Part shown: positions 48,847 through 57,297 of the stretch, one piece after another
Layout: every line of letters starts with the position of its first letter
Position numbering within the stretch: position 1 is the first letter of the stretch
DNA from: a virus
DNA: 64,000 bases
IMG/VR virus record: IMGVR_UViG_3300028388_004281
Coordinates: 1-64,000 of that record
Reading direction: 5' to 3' (one strand)
Notes under the pieces: model-generated
What the model was told of the DNA's origin: nothing
The model's database searches: none
What the model saw: the letters and a program-made list of their open reading frames with translations, nothing else
Made by a program: the position numbers and the translations under genes

Positions 48847-50848
48847 AATCGGCCTCGATACCGAGACCACCGGACTGGATATATCCCACGGAGCCAGGCC
48901 GTACTTCGTAGGGGTATCGTACCGTGAGGGCAACGAGTTCATGACCATGTCGTGGTCGTGGAAGGTCGATCCGGTAACCCGACGGGTCCTGTACGATACG
49001 AACGAGATGGAGGAGGTCCAGGATCTCCTCGATAGCGTGGACGAGATAGTGATACACAATGCGAAGTTCGACTTCCGGGCCCTGGACGCGGCGTTCAGGG
49101 ACGTAGGGATGAATCTTCGGTGGGACTGGTCGAAGGTAAGGGATTCCCTAATTGCGAGCCATCTAGTTAATAGCATTCCCCCGCATAACCTGGCGACAAT
49201 GTCTCTCGTGTATCTAGGTCTGGACACGGACAGGTTCGACAAGGACCTGAAGTCGGCATGCATGAAGGCCCGGAGGATCGCATCCAGGAAAGGGTGGAGG
49301 GTATCGGGACCGGATCAGCCTGACATGCCAAGTGTCAAGGGTGAGGCATGGAAGATGGACGGATGGATCCCTGGTCAGCTGGCGGTCGAGGAGGGATATC
49401 CACCCGATCATGAATGGATGACCGTGCTTGAAAGGTACTGCGAGGCCGATACCATCTCGTGCCTGGAACTCTACAGGGTATTGTCCGAGTCGATTGGTAG
49501 GAACGGGCTTCGATCGATATACGACGAGAGAATGAAGGTCGTCCCGATAGTCGCCGGGATGGAGACCAACGGAGTATCCATAAGTCGGAGGAGACTGGAA
49601 AGGCAGCTCAATGAGTATAGGAAACAGTCGGAGGAACTGGGGGCCGTATGCACCGGAATAGCATCGGACAGGTACAGGTACGACCTGACCCTACCCAAGA
49701 GCGGCAATAACAAGTCACTACTGTCATTTATATTCGATACGATGGAACTCCCTGTGGTGAAGAAGTCCGGTAAGACCGGAGTACCGTCACTGGATCAGTC
49801 GGTCGTCGGGGAGTACCTGGCTACGCTACCGGAGGAGTCGGACGGATTCAGGTTCATGAGGTCACTGTCCGAGAAGAGGAGACGCGATACCGGGATATCA
49901 TACATGGAGGGGTACAGAAGGTTCTGGATACCGCTAGACGGATCCGATGAGTGGTATACCCTCCATCCGTCACTGAACCCGACCGGGACCGGTACACTAC
50001 GATGGTCATCGTCGAACCCGAACGAGCAGAACATAAGCAAGAAGGAAGGGTTCAACCTACGCTACTGCTTCGGGCCGGCTCCGGGTCGTGAGTGGTGGTC
50101 CCTAGACTACAAGAACCTGGAGCTGAGGATACCGGCGTTCGAGTCCGACGAGACTGATCTGATCCATGTCTTCGAGCATCCGGATGATCCGCCGTACTTC
50201 GGGAGCTACCACCTGGTAGTAGCGGATCTGCTGTACCCGAGGGAGTTCCGTAGGTACGGGACAAGGTTCAAGGACAAGTTCATATCGACGAAGTACAAGT
50301 GGATCAAGAACGGGAACTTCGCAGTAATCTACGGAGCGCAGAGGGAGACGGCCGACAGGGCGTACCATATTGACGGAGCGTACGATGCAATACGGAGTAG
50401 GTTCCCCAGGATAGCGGAGCTGAACGACAGGATGATATCGATGGCCGGAAGGACCGGGTACGTGGAAACGATTCCGGATCGATCGATTACCGACTCAGGC
50501 AAGGGATATCCGATAAGATGCCCTAGAGGGTATCGGGGACTGGTATCGCCTACGGTTCCGTTGAACTACCATGTCCAGTCGACTGCCATGTGGATAACGA
50601 TGAAGGCCATGATTCGGTGCCAGGGATACCTGGATTCGATCGGGAGTAGGAACGAATACAGGATGGTCATGCAGGTCCACGATGAACTGGTATTCGACTT
50701 CCCGAGGAGGAGCGGAAGGGGTAACCTGCCGAAGGTCAGAAGGCTGGCCCGACTGATGGCCCTGGGAGGGGACGACGTGGGTATCCCGACGCCGGTAAGT
50801 ATCGAGTACCATCCGAACGACTGGAGTACCGGGGAGTCGGTACATTAG
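48836..50848 (+). CDS. Family A DNA polymerase with 3'-5' exonuclease
   Basis: A 670-residue protein; the ATG is preferred over two upstream ATGs because GGAGA lies 7 bases before it. Exonuclease: GLDTETTG (about 5-12), VIHNAKFDF, and the final exo Asp in RYCEADTISCLEL. Polymerase: motif A WSLDYKNLELR (about 420), motif B KYKWIKNGNFAVIYG with Phe at the 762-equivalent, motif C MQVHDELVFDF (about 612). Replicates the phage genome and would have to accept modified nucleotides if the neighbouring pathway is active. First gene of the compositional block. Confidence 0.9.
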   Translation: MAGRIGLDTETTGLDISHGARPYFVGVSYREGNEFMTMSWSWKVDPVTRRVLYDTNEMEEVQDLLDSVDEIVIHNAKFDFRALDAAFRDVGMNLRWDWSKVRDSLIASHLVNSIPPHNLATMSLVYLGLDTDRFDKDLKSACMKARRIASRKGWRVSGPDQPDMPSVKGEAWKMDGWIPGQLAVEEGYPPDHEWMTVLERYCEADTISCLELYRVLSESIGRNGLRSIYDERMKVVPIVAGMETNGVSISRRRLERQLNEYRKQSEELGAVCTGIASDRYRYDLTLPKSGNNKSLLSFIFDTMELPVVKKSGKTGVPSLDQSVVGEYLATLPEESDGFRFMRSLSEKRRRDTGISYMEGYRRFWIPLDGSDEWYTLHPSLNPTGTGTLRWSSSNPNEQNISKKEGFNLRYCFGPAPGREWWSLDYKNLELRIPAFESDETDLIHVFEHPDDPPYFGSYHLVVADLLYPREFRRYGTRFKDKFISTKYKWIKNGNFAVIYGAQRETADRAYHIDGAYDAIRSRFPRIAELNDRMISMAGRTGYVETIPDRSITDSGKGYPIRCPRGYRGLVSPTVPLNYHVQSTAMWITMKAMIRCQGYLDSIGSRNEYRMVMQVHDELVFDFPRRSGRGNLPKVRRLARLMALGGDDVGIPTPVSIEYHPNDWSTGESVH

Positions 50849-50851
50849 AAA

Positions 50852-50871
50852 AGGCCGGGACGGCCCGGCCT
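50852..50871. terminator. Bidirectional terminator between polymerase and H1-like genes
   Basis: AGGCCGGG/CCCGGCCT with a 4-base loop. On the minus strand it is followed by TTTTCT, fitting an intrinsic terminator for the H1-like gene. On the plus strand it follows the polymerase TAG by 3 bases. Confidence 0.65.
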
Positions 50872-50898
50872 GATATGGGGATTCGATCGATGGAAGTA

Positions 50899-51423
50899 CT
50901 AGCCGTCGAAGGGCGCTCCCTCCAGCTTGGACTTCGCCCCCTTGGCGGTGAGGTAGGCCGAAAGCCCTTGGCCTTCGATCATTCCGACCGCGGCGTATCC
51001 GGCGGCCACGAGGCATCGGGGGTTGGAGTCGGCCTTCCCGCTCGTTCCTCTGAGAAGACCGTAGGTATCGAACCGGGTGTACTTGCACCTCCCGGCGAGG
51101 TCGTCGATGGACCGTGCGGAGGAGGCCTTCGTGGCTCCAAGCTTCCTCAGCATCTGGACGAGCTTCCGACGCCGGATACCGGGGGCCTCCGTCCCCATGG
51201 ACCTGGACCGGCCGTTGGCGGTAGCCTCGGCCTTCGCCTTCACGGGGGCCGCCTTCTTCGTAGCCGTCTTCTTCGTAGCCGTCTTCTTCGTGGCCTTCTT
51301 CACGGTAGCCTTTCCTGCAGGGACCTTCGCCTTGGGGGCGGTCTTCGTCCGCTTCCGGGGGCTCTCGACGGCCTGGGCGGTGGCAGGCTTCTCGACGGCG
51401 GTCTTGCTGGTGGTCTCGGTCAT
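50899..51423 (-). CDS. Histone H1-like DNA-binding protein
   Basis: A 174-residue protein; ATG after AGGAGCGAAGAA. Residues 20-80 are a Lys/Ala/Thr-rich tail with repeats (KKATKKTATKKTATKKAA), like bacterial H1 homologues and HU extensions. Residues 90-170 form a compact domain (RRRKLVQMLRKLGATKASSA, RFDTYGLLRGT, CLVAAGYAAVGMIEGQ) with winged-helix character. Likely binds phage DNA. It is the only minus-strand gene in a rightward block and shares that block's codon use. Confidence 0.6.
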   Translation of the reverse strand: MTETTSKTAVEKPATAQAVESPRKRTKTAPKAKVPAGKATVKKATKKTATKKTATKKAAPVKAKAEATANGRSRSMGTEAPGIRRRKLVQMLRKLGATKASSARSIDDLAGRCKYTRFDTYGLLRGTSGKADSNPRCLVAAGYAAVGMIEGQGLSAYLTAKGAKSKLEGAPFDG

Positions 51424-51513
51424 TTCTTCGCTCCTGATTGAAGGTTGTCGTTTCCCCGGGAACATACCCGTGGTATTAGTAATAGTACACTACCGACCAG
51501 GATTGTAAACCCC
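51424..51513. promoter_or_regulatory. Divergent promoter region
   Basis: Ninety bases between the H1-like gene and the fusion gene. TATTAGTAATAGTACAC resembles the early control region; TAATAGTACA matches 42313-42322 exactly. No clear -35 box. Probably drives both directions. Confidence 0.35.
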
Positions 51514-52434
51514 ATGCAGATGAAATCTAGGAGAAAATTCCTACCCCCTGTCCTCCTGGGTCTGGATGGAGGGGATCGGGAGGCGGATCCGCTCGACCCG
51601 GAGTACTACTCGGGGGCACGCCTGAGGCTCCTGAGCGGCCTGGACCGGGATAGGTACTTGGAGTCGTTCGGTAGGGATAACCTGCACCGTAGGCCGTCTC
51701 CGGGGTCCAGGGACCGATCCGCATGGGACCGGATATCGGGGAGGCTGGAAGGCAGAAGAGTCGTCGCCCTCGGGAGGCGTGCCGCCAGGGCGACCGGGGC
51801 CTCCGATATCTGGTTCCGGTGGACCGTAGCAGGAGGGATCGTGGTGTCCTCGATGCCGCATCCGAGCGGACTCAACCGGTGGTGGAACGACCCGAGGAAC
51901 ATGGATACGGCAGGAAGGTTCGTACGGACGTTGCTGGCACCATGCATCCACGTGGAGGGGCCAGACGGGTCCGGTAAGTCGACCTTGGTACCGAGGCTGG
52001 CCAATAGACTGAACCTCAGGGGGGTACAGACGCAGGGCCCTCCGAGGTCGTGGAGTGAATGCCTAGGAAGAGTGGAACGCCGGATCATTCCTGGGGTCGT
52101 ATGCGATAGATCGTCCGGACTGGTCAGCGAGCTGGTCTACGGTCCGGTCCTTCGTGGGGAAACGCTCGGTAAGGAGGAGTGGATATGGGATCTCGTGAAG
52201 GCCGTAAGAGGGTCGGTTGTATTCGTGTACTGCCGGCCTCCAATCGATTCCATGCAGATGGACTTCCGTCCAGATGAGGACCCGGTTCATGTCGGCGGAG
52301 TAGTAGCCCGCTATGGCAGGATAGTCGACAGGTACGACGAAGTGATGGACAGGATCGAGGCTATCGGAGGAACGGTGGTAAGATATGACAGAACGGTCAT
52401 GGGATTCGAGGAGCTGATCGAATGTGTGGAGTAG
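51514..52434 (+). CDS. UDG-superfamily domain fused to thymidylate-kinase-like domain
   Basis: A 306-residue protein. Residues 25-140 have features of a divergent uracil-glycosylase fold: GRRVVALGRRAA as an internal strand-helix, and MPHPSGLNRWWNDPRN (about 115-130), the HPSG-N-W C-terminal active-site segment. The N-terminal GEAPG motif is not evident. Residues 143-305 are a P-loop nucleoside monophosphate kinase: HVEGPDGSGKSTL (Walker A, about 149), CDRSSGLVSELVYGP (DR(S/Y) motif), VYCRPP. The fusion suggests base recognition coupled to nucleotide or base phosphorylation. Confidence 0.6.
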   Translation: MQMKSRRKFLPPVLLGLDGGDREADPLDPEYYSGARLRLLSGLDRDRYLESFGRDNLHRRPSPGSRDRSAWDRISGRLEGRRVVALGRRAARATGASDIWFRWTVAGGIVVSSMPHPSGLNRWWNDPRNMDTAGRFVRTLLAPCIHVEGPDGSGKSTLVPRLANRLNLRGVQTQGPPRSWSECLGRVERRIIPGVVCDRSSGLVSELVYGPVLRGETLGKEEWIWDLVKAVRGSVVFVYCRPPIDSMQMDFRPDEDPVHVGGVVARYGRIVDRYDEVMDRIEAIGGTVVRYDRTVMGFEELIECVE

Positions 52435-53783
52435 TGGCGGTAGCCGGTCCGAACGCAGCGGGGATGGTCGATAGGCTGGAAGGCCCTACGGCAATGGATC
52501 ATAGGGGGGTGAGATCCGGTATGAGGTATGGATCGAACTGGGCCATGAGGCACGTAAGACTGCCGATAGTCGGGGTCGGCGAGGAGCATGACCAACCTAT
52601 GGCAAGGTCCGGATGGATCATAGGGTTCGTAGGGGAGCTAATGAACTTCCGTGAGTTACATGGGACGAGGTACGAGTGCGATGCCGAGCTTGCGGCGGAC
52701 GTATGGATAGATAACGGAATGGCAGGGTTCCGTCTATATGACGGATTCTGGCACCTGGTAGCCATCGAGGAGCGTACCGGAGACGTATACGTCGTAGCCG
52801 ACTACCTGGCCCAGAAGCCAGTCTACGTGAGGATAGGGGATGACTACTCGGCCGTAGCATCGGAGCCCGATACGCTGGCGGCGTTGTCCCCTACCATACC
52901 GGACCGGATCTACCTATCGGCCGTAGTGAAGTGGGGGTACTGCCCGGAGACGAGAAGGACTCCGTACGTCGGGATATCGAGAGTGCTACCCGGCGAGGCC
53001 TGGCATATTCCGTACTACGGAAGGCCGGAGTCGACGGTCGTCGATCCGGTTGCTCCGATTCTCGGGGCGTCCCCTAGGGATCTCAGGCTGGCCGTAATAA
53101 GATCGGTCACCAGAAGAATCCAGTCATCGGACGTACCGATCGGGTGCCTGGTAAGCGGCGGGGTAGATAGCTCGGTCGTGTATTCCCTCGCCGGGAGGAA
53201 CTCGGACGTCCGGGGGTACCATATACCGAACGGGGAGGACGAATACGCCCAGGAGGTGGCTCCGGACGCCGTAAGGGTGGATCCGAGCCTGGTCCCCCTC
53301 CACGAGGCGGCGGATTGGATGCAGGAGCCGATCGATCTAGGGTCACTGGTTCCGCAGGCGTGCATGTCGGCGTCGGTAAGGGCCGTGGGAGGGGAGGTGG
53401 TGTGTCTGACCGGGGACGGAGCCGACGAGCTGTTCGGCGGGTACGGAAGGGCAGGGAGGTACGACAGCCAGGCCAGTGACGTCTGGCAGGAGCTTGTGGC
53501 ATGGCATCTTCCGAGGCTGGACAGGATCATGATGCGGAACCTGATCGAGGTACGGAGTCCGTTCCTGGGGAGGGAGGTAGTCAGGATCGCTCTCGGGATT
53601 CCCTGGAGGGAGAGGACCTCGAAGGGGTTCCTGAAGGAGGCGTTCCGTGGGCTAGTGTCGGATAGGATAGTGGATAGACCGAAGGTTCCATTGAAGACCG
53701 GCGATGTAGAGTCGGATCGGGAAGGCAGAAGCCTGGACCTGGTAAGTCGTTTCATTAAGAAGGAGTGGGGGATACCCGAATGA
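52422..53783 (+). CDS. Asparagine synthase-like glutamine amidotransferase
   Basis: A 453-residue AsnB-type enzyme starting at ATG with Cys2 exposed (MCGVVAV), as required for the class II glutaminase nucleophile. N-terminal domain: MDHRGVRSG and IGFVGELMNF. Synthase domain: IGCLVSGGVDSSVVYSLAG (PP-loop, about 244), VCLTGDGADELFGGYGR, IEVRSPFLGREVV. It should activate a carboxylate with ATP and amidate it with ammonia from glutamine. In this operon a nucleotide or DNA-linked carboxylate is a plausible target. It overlaps the kinase fusion and the methyltransferase gene. Confidence 0.8.
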   Translation: MCGVVAVAGPNAAGMVDRLEGPTAMDHRGVRSGMRYGSNWAMRHVRLPIVGVGEEHDQPMARSGWIIGFVGELMNFRELHGTRYECDAELAADVWIDNGMAGFRLYDGFWHLVAIEERTGDVYVVADYLAQKPVYVRIGDDYSAVASEPDTLAALSPTIPDRIYLSAVVKWGYCPETRRTPYVGISRVLPGEAWHIPYYGRPESTVVDPVAPILGASPRDLRLAVIRSVTRRIQSSDVPIGCLVSGGVDSSVVYSLAGRNSDVRGYHIPNGEDEYAQEVAPDAVRVDPSLVPLHEAADWMQEPIDLGSLVPQACMSASVRAVGGEVVCLTGDGADELFGGYGRAGRYDSQASDVWQELVAWHLPRLDRIMMRNLIEVRSPFLGREVVRIALGIPWRERTSKGFLKEAFRGLVSDRIVDRPKVPLKTGDVESDREGRSLDLVSRFIKKEWGIPE

Positions 53784-56071
53784 AGGCCAGACCTGGAGTG
53801 CTTGGAATTACCAGCGGCATCGGATCGATGCTGGTAGGTGCAAGGCAGGCCCGTTTCAAGGTAGCGGGGAATATCGAGTGGAGAGGGTACTACCATACAG
53901 GAACGTTCGAGAGGAACTTCGACGGAGCGTTTATGACGAAGCGGATCGAGGACCTCCCGGGTAGTACCCTGGATTCCCTTCGGGGGATCGATCTGGTGAT
54001 GGGTCATCCCGAGTGCGGGGCCTGGTCCCAGATGCAAGGATGCAATAATTTCAGGGAGCAGGCCACGAGGATAGTGAACCCGAGGAATCCATGCGACATA
54101 CCCTTGTTCGTGAGTATGGTATCCAAAGTCAGACCGAGGTTCTTCGCGATGGACGACCTACCGAAGTCGCTCGGGGCATACACGATGGAGGACTACGCGA
54201 AGGCGCTTCCCGACTACGACCTCTTTCCAGAGTGGGTAAGCAACTACCACTACGGGAATATCCAGAGACGGAGGGAAAGAATGTTCATGATCGGCTCGCT
54301 CAGGGGTGAGAGATGGGTATTCATCCCTGGGGAGGAGGACCATGACCTGACATTGTCATCGGTGCTGGTAGACCTTCCGGTGTGGCCGGAGGCCGGAGCG
54401 ATACCGAACCACGATCCGCATAACGAGACCGAGGAATGCGGGCGCGGACTGCATATGAACTATCCGTGGCATAGGCCGACGTGGGGCGAGTTCAGGGAAT
54501 GGTTCGAGAGGGTGGATGAAGGCCAGTCGTTCCGGTACTACTCGCCGCATGCTCCCGAGGGGGAGACGAAGGTGAAGCCCGGATGGTATAAGCAGTACTG
54601 GAACGGAACATGCGCCGTTCTGGACGGAGGATCGGGCCATGTCCATCCGCTTCGGAACCTGCCGTTCACCGTAAGGGAGAGGGCCAGAATCCAGGGATTC
54701 CCGGACTGGTTCCTGTTCCATGGTACCAGACTGAACGATAGTGGTGAATGGATCCACGAGAGGAATATCGATATCATTAAGCAGACCGGCAAGGCCATGC
54801 CGATACAGTTCAATCGGTACCTGGCAAGGCAGATCATGGCGCATATCAAAGGTCGGCAGTTCAGGTCGTCGGGTAGACGACTAATTAAGCCGCATCCTAT
54901 GGTAACGGAGGCGAAGGAGTGGTACTGCTCGAACGTCGGGTATTCCGACCAGGAGGCGGCATGCAAGGTATGCTGGATCGGCAGAGAATGCGGAATCCGG
55001 GACGGTCATATGGTCCAGGTCGGTACCCCGAAGGCAGAACCACCGAAGGAGGAGGTACCGAAGGCCGGTACGTTCAGGAAGTCCGGTCGGAAACGGAAGG
55101 CCCGGTCGGTGAAGGTGGAGCCGGCGGAGATACGGAGAACTCCGATGGAGGTGATCAATGTCGAAAGGTCCGAGGATCCAAACGGAACTCCGGTGGTGGA
55201 CGAGGTCCATATCCGTGACGGGGTAGTTCCGGATGACTACCATTGCGACTGCAAGTACTGTACCCGATCGATCGGCGAGCTGAGGGCTCCGGACGGGTCC
55301 TACTACTCCAGGAACGAAAGGAGGAGGTACTACGGAAGCATGGAGAAGGGCGGAAGTGGCCATGTAGCGAAGACCCCGTTGCACATAGCCCGGTGGGCGA
55401 TCCAGAGGTACACGAGGCCTGGAGACTGGGTACTGGATCCGACCGCTGGCGCCGGGACTACGCTAGTCGAGGCCCTGATTCAGGACAGGAACACGGTAGG
55501 GGTCGAGTTGCAGTTCAAGAAGATACTGCTGGATAACGTATCACGGTTCGTATCGGACTCGGCTCGGGCCGTGGTAGGGATCGGGGATGCAAGGTGGATC
55601 GACGGGGTACTCGACGACTTGGATTTCAAACTCTCTTTGGTAGTAAACAATCCTCCGTACTCCGGAGACGAGCACTGGACTACGTACAATGTTCCGGAGG
55701 ACTCCCCCGAGAATACATGGTCGACGACCCTCAGTTCGTACGACAGGAAGCTGGCGAACATAGCCTTCCTGAAGGAGAACGATGAGTACTGGAGAACGCT
55801 CGGGTCGATATACAGGAAGTGTACCAGGAGGCTGAAGGTAGGAGGCCGATTCGTTATCGGGGTCAAGGATCAGATGAGAAGTAAGAGGCCTGACATGCTC
55901 CATATGAAGGTCGCGGAGGTTCTCGATAGGATACCGGGCCTGAAGTTCGAGGGCACGGCATTCCTGAAGCACTATCCGAAGACCCTGCATCTTAACTCGT
56001 ACCCGAAGCTGTACGGCGTCGATCCTCCGTACTACCAGACGATAGTCGTTTTCAGAAAGGTAAGGGGATAG
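53780..56071 (+). CDS. Double DNA methyltransferase: C5-cytosine type fused to amino type
   Basis: A 763-residue protein; ATG overlaps the previous stop. Residues 1-360 follow C5-MTase order: GITSGIGSMLVGARQARF (motif I-like), VMGHPECGAWSQM (motif IV, catalytic Cys about 79), RRRERMFMIG (VIII), TVRERARIQGFPDWF (IX), KQTGKAMPIQFNRYLARQI (X). Residues 380-405 hold Cys residues that may bind zinc. Residues 500-763 are an N6/N4 amino-MTase: TPLHIARWAI, WVLDPTAGAGTTLVEAL (about 550-566), VVNNPPYSG (motif IV NPPY). Both active sites look intact. Could methylate two bases for self-protection, or act on a modified cytosine. Confidence 0.8.
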   Translation: MKARPGVLGITSGIGSMLVGARQARFKVAGNIEWRGYYHTGTFERNFDGAFMTKRIEDLPGSTLDSLRGIDLVMGHPECGAWSQMQGCNNFREQATRIVNPRNPCDIPLFVSMVSKVRPRFFAMDDLPKSLGAYTMEDYAKALPDYDLFPEWVSNYHYGNIQRRRERMFMIGSLRGERWVFIPGEEDHDLTLSSVLVDLPVWPEAGAIPNHDPHNETEECGRGLHMNYPWHRPTWGEFREWFERVDEGQSFRYYSPHAPEGETKVKPGWYKQYWNGTCAVLDGGSGHVHPLRNLPFTVRERARIQGFPDWFLFHGTRLNDSGEWIHERNIDIIKQTGKAMPIQFNRYLARQIMAHIKGRQFRSSGRRLIKPHPMVTEAKEWYCSNVGYSDQEAACKVCWIGRECGIRDGHMVQVGTPKAEPPKEEVPKAGTFRKSGRKRKARSVKVEPAEIRRTPMEVINVERSEDPNGTPVVDEVHIRDGVVPDDYHCDCKYCTRSIGELRAPDGSYYSRNERRRYYGSMEKGGSGHVAKTPLHIARWAIQRYTRPGDWVLDPTAGAGTTLVEALIQDRNTVGVELQFKKILLDNVSRFVSDSARAVVGIGDARWIDGVLDDLDFKLSLVVNNPPYSGDEHWTTYNVPEDSPENTWSTTLSSYDRKLANIAFLKENDEYWRTLGSIYRKCTRRLKVGGRFVIGVKDQMRSKRPDMLHMKVAEVLDRIPGLKFEGTAFLKHYPKTLHLNSYPKLYGVDPPYYQTIVVFRKVRG

Positions 56072-56072
56072 T

Positions 56073-56465
56073 ATGGATGTCCATGGGAAGTATTACAATC
56101 CTGGGGGGAAGGAACGAACCGGTAAACGAAGACCGAATCGGAAGGAGGATACATGCCTCTGCTCTGCAATCGAGGAGGACTGCATAGCGCACCTATCGGT
56201 TGCCCTATCGAATGGGGATGGGAAGGTCGCAAGAAGAATCAGTTCAGTTCTGCACCTGTGCTGCTCCTTGATTAAGAATGCCCAGGAGGGAGGGACGAAT
56301 CCGAAGCGACAGAGGGCCCGAAAGTATATTGTGAAGCAGTTCGGGATGATAATGGAATACGCAGCGAAAGGTGGACTGGGGCTATCGGAGATCGGTAGCA
56401 AGTTCGGAAATACCCAGCATATAAGGCACTTTATCGATCAGGAGATTGGGAATGCTGGTAGTTAA
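56073..56465 (+). CDS. Hypothetical protein
   Basis: A 130-residue protein with AAGGTAAGGGGATAGT upstream. Basic N-terminus (ERTGKRRPNRKED), CLCSAIEEDCIAH, a helical core and a C-terminal LGLSEIGSKFGNTQHIRHFI that could be a helix-turn-helix. It lies between the methyltransferase and hydroxymethylase genes and overlaps the latter by 14 bases. No family recognised. Confidence 0.5.
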   Translation: MDVHGKYYNPGGKERTGKRRPNRKEDTCLCSAIEEDCIAHLSVALSNGDGKVARRISSVLHLCCSLIKNAQEGGTNPKRQRARKYIVKQFGMIMEYAAKGGLGLSEIGSKFGNTQHIRHFIDQEIGNAGS

Positions 56466-57297
56466 CGGATCTAGTTTCAGTGATATCTACATGTCACTAG
56501 AGGGGATGATAGTAACTGCGGATCGGGTTGGTAATCCAAGGTGGCAGGGGATGGATGTATCGGGAAGGCCGGGATCCGATCTCCATGAACTAGTGAACAT
56601 TGTATTCGAGGTTCCGTTAGGCGGAATCGAGGACCTCGGCCACTGGAGGAATGACATAGGCCCGAACCTTCCGTGGGCCGATGATCATTTCGACGAGCGT
56701 GTCGGCGGCGAGCCTCTGAACCCCGGAGTGCAGTGGCGTAACTGGCCATGGGGCAGAAGCGCGGATAAGTTCAGGGACAATGATGAACTGTTCAATCACA
56801 CGTACATGGAACGGCTGTGGCCTAGGTACGCGAGGAGAACGCTAGGGGGTAGGCTAGACCTAGCGGAGCACGGGGCCCGTAGAACCACGGATGGGGCCAG
56901 GCCGCGTAGGGGGATAGGGTGGGAGTACGGCGACCTTCAGAGCGTGGTGGATCTCCTCGTGAAGGAGCCTGGAACCCGCCAGGCGTGGATCCCGTTATTC
57001 CATCCCGAGGATACGGGGTACGGAGACGGCGGGAGGAAGCCCTGCACGCTAGGGTACCAGTTCATGGTAAGGAACGGATCGATCGGGATATGGTATCCGC
57101 TGAGGGCCTGCGATCTTACGCACCACTGGAAGGACGACTGCTACCTGGCAGTCAGGCTTCTTCTGTGGGTACTTGGAATGTGCAGGGAGGCCGATCACGG
57201 ATATTGGGACTCGGTAGTCCCTGGAGGCTATGCCATGCATATGACATCTCTTCACGTATTCGAGAACGACTGGAGGGCACTGTGTCGCAGTTCGTAA
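56452..57297 (+). CDS. dCMP hydroxymethylase-like thymidylate synthase homologue
   Basis: A 281-residue protein; GGAG 7 bases before the chosen ATG. RQAWIPLFHPED, KPCTLGYQFMVRNG (nucleophile Cys about 198), YPLRACDLTHHWKDDCYLAV and HMTSLHVFENDW are the thymidylate synthase superfamily series. In thymidylate synthase the RS-x-D-x7-N segment ends in Asn (Asn177 in E. coli). Here the position is Asp (about 229), as in T4 gp42 (RNDY). SLHVF also matches T4 SLHVY. This predicts dCMP as substrate and a 5-hydroxymethyl product using methylene-tetrahydrofolate. Confidence 0.7.
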   Translation: MLVVNGSSFSDIYMSLEGMIVTADRVGNPRWQGMDVSGRPGSDLHELVNIVFEVPLGGIEDLGHWRNDIGPNLPWADDHFDERVGGEPLNPGVQWRNWPWGRSADKFRDNDELFNHTYMERLWPRYARRTLGGRLDLAEHGARRTTDGARPRRGIGWEYGDLQSVVDLLVKEPGTRQAWIPLFHPEDTGYGDGGRKPCTLGYQFMVRNGSIGIWYPLRACDLTHHWKDDCYLAVRLLLWVLGMCREADHGYWDSVVPGGYAMHMTSLHVFENDWRALCRSS

